A stretch of DNA of 64,000 nucleotides, from assembly GCF_009296025.1 (NCBI RefSeq), contig NZ_CP045178.1, forward strand, positions 1,240,001 to 1,304,000. The letters run 5' to 3'. The notes below the pieces were generated by a model, which saw nothing but the letters and a program-made list of their open reading frames with translations, made no database searches and was not told the origin of the DNA. Of this stretch, positions 63,164 to 64,000 are shown piece by piece. The stretch is from Streptomyces tsukubensis. Its GTDB lineage: Bacteria; Actinomycetota; Actinomycetes; Streptomycetales; Streptomycetaceae. A program made the translations under genes and the position numbers. How positions within the stretch are numbered: the first letter of the stretch is position 1; each line of letters begins with the position of its first letter.

Positions 63164-64000
63164 TCAGTGTTTGAGGAAGTCCTCCCGGGCCAGCAGGGCG
63201 GTGTCGGTGTTGTCGGAGAAGAGGCCGTCGATACCGGTGGAGAGGTACGCCTTGAAGGCCCCGAACGCGTCGCCGTAGGCGTTCGGGTCGGTGCCGCGCC
63301 TGAAGTCGGCGGGCAGGAAGGTGTTCTCGTTGCGCATCGTGTAAGGGTGCAGGAGCAGGCCCTTGGCGTGGGCGTCCCTCACCAGCGTCGACGGCTTCCC
63401 GAGTGCGCCCGAGGCGTCGCGCGGGATGATCAGGTCGAGGGAGGGGCCGATGCCCTTGGCGTAGGAGGCGATCCACCGGAGCCCCTCGGGCTTGATCAGG
63501 TCCGCCGTGGTCCTCGGGTCGCCCGCCTGGACGAAGTCCCAGGGCCTGTCGGTGAGTCCGCCGAGCAGCACCACGCCAGGGGCGTCGACAAGCCGGTTCA
63601 GCCGCTGGATGCTGCTCGGCTCGAACGACTGGAGGAAGAGCGGGGAGTCGGCGCGGTGGCGTCCGTAGCGGCGCACCAGTTTCACCAGCCGCTCCTCCAG
63701 ACCGAGGCCCAGCGCGCGGAAGTAGGTGGGGTGTTTCGTCTCCGTGTGGAGCCAGACGGGCCGGCCCCGCTTGCGGCCCTGCTCCTCCGCCCAGCGCAGC
63801 ACCTCCTCGTAGGTGGGCACCTCCCAGCGGCCGTCGTAGAGGGTGTTGTGCTGGCGGACGCCGGGGATGCGTTCCTTGGCGCGCAGTGTCTTCAGCTCCG
63901 CGAGGGTGAAGTCCTCGGTGAACCAGCCGGTCAGCGAAGCGCCGTCCACCTTCTTCGTGACCTTGCGGCTCGCGAACTCCGGGTGGTCCGAGACGTCGGT
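63164..64000 (-). CDS. glycerophosphodiester phosphodiesterase, N-terminus beyond window
   Basis: About 278 residues visible; the start lies outside. TIM-barrel GDPD features: LHTETKHPTYFRALG carries the metal-binding Glu, then LFLQSFEPSSIQRLN and LLLHPYTMRNENTFLP, ending GLFSDNTDTALLARE. It cleaves glycerophosphodiesters for glycerol phosphate. Any signal peptide is not visible. Stop at 63164. Confidence 0.92.
   Translation of the reverse strand, partial: TDVSDHPEFASRKVTKKVDGASLTGWFTEDFTLAELKTLRAKERIPGVRQHNTLYDGRWEVPTYEEVLRWAEEQGRKRGRPVWLHTETKHPTYFRALGLGLEERLVKLVRRYGRHRADSPLFLQSFEPSSIQRLNRLVDAPGVVLLGGLTDRPWDFVQAGDPRTTADLIKPEGLRWIASYAKGIGPSLDLIIPRDASGALGKPSTLVRDAHAKGLLLHPYTMRNENTFLPADFRRGTDPNAYGDAFGAFKAYLSTGIDGLFSDNTDTALLAREDFLKH

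Overview
The window is very GC-rich, uses GTG and TTG starts freely, and carries sporulation (SsgB-type), phosphatidylinositol-mannoside and RelA genes. It is therefore a chromosomal core segment of a Streptomyces or very close relative. The gene order hisS, cyclophilin, DUF349, relA, apt, secFD, yajC, ruvBAC, yebC, pdxTS, pimA/acyltransferase/pgsA, HIT, thrS, ssgB, cob and met genes is the conserved Streptomyces arrangement as I know it. No insertion sequence, prophage, rRNA or CRISPR array was found. Both ends cut genes: hisS at the left and a glycerophosphodiester phosphodiesterase at the right.

Layout. 1-4.4 kb: hisS and an MBL hydrolase, then a cyclophilin and a DUF349 coiled-coil protein on the other strand. 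4.5-10.2 kb: relA followed on the same strand by three tightly coupled genes, a soluble Ser/Thr kinase with TPR tail, an EACC1-type membrane adaptor and a caspase-like peptidase with TPR tail. This looks like an accessory signalling or conflict module inserted into the core. 10.5-20.7 kb: apt, SecD/SecF/YajC, RuvABC, a YebC regulator and PLP synthase (PdxS/PdxT). 20.8-23.7 kb: a translationally coupled PIM lipid operon (pgsA, acyltransferase, pimA). 24.4-32 kb: FusA2-type EF-G-like GTPase, a large membrane protein, HIT protein, K+ channel, ThrRS. 32.2-36.7 kb: an exonuclease-fold protein that has lost its catalytic residues, two tRNA-Val(CAC), ssgB, a CGNR regulator and small membrane proteins. 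37-41 kb: DsbA-like oxidoreductase, tandem-GNAT protein, PabB/PabC, then a Gly-Cys-Val-Val-Val tRNA cluster. 41-47 kb: zinc-ribbon protein, APH-fold kinase, TauD-type dioxygenase, a second, membrane-anchored Ser/Thr kinase. 47-56 kb: TrmH-type methylase and corrinoid genes (cobA, a BluB-CobT fusion with an 830-residue disordered N-terminus, cobL). 57-60 kb: MetQIN transporter with a candidate Cys/Met leader peptide. 60.8-64 kb: two membrane proteins, a GNAT, an ECF-like sigma factor and GDPD.

Non-coding structure is unusually rich: a 213-bp array of 23/24-bp units ahead of the EF-G-like gene, a 164-bp imperfect palindrome near 42.7 kb, and heptanucleotide arrays of the same GGCAGAC family in opposite orientations on both sides of the cob genes. 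There is also a 23-bp tandem duplication before yajC and several clear hairpin terminators. All positions were read by eye; no homology search was possible.
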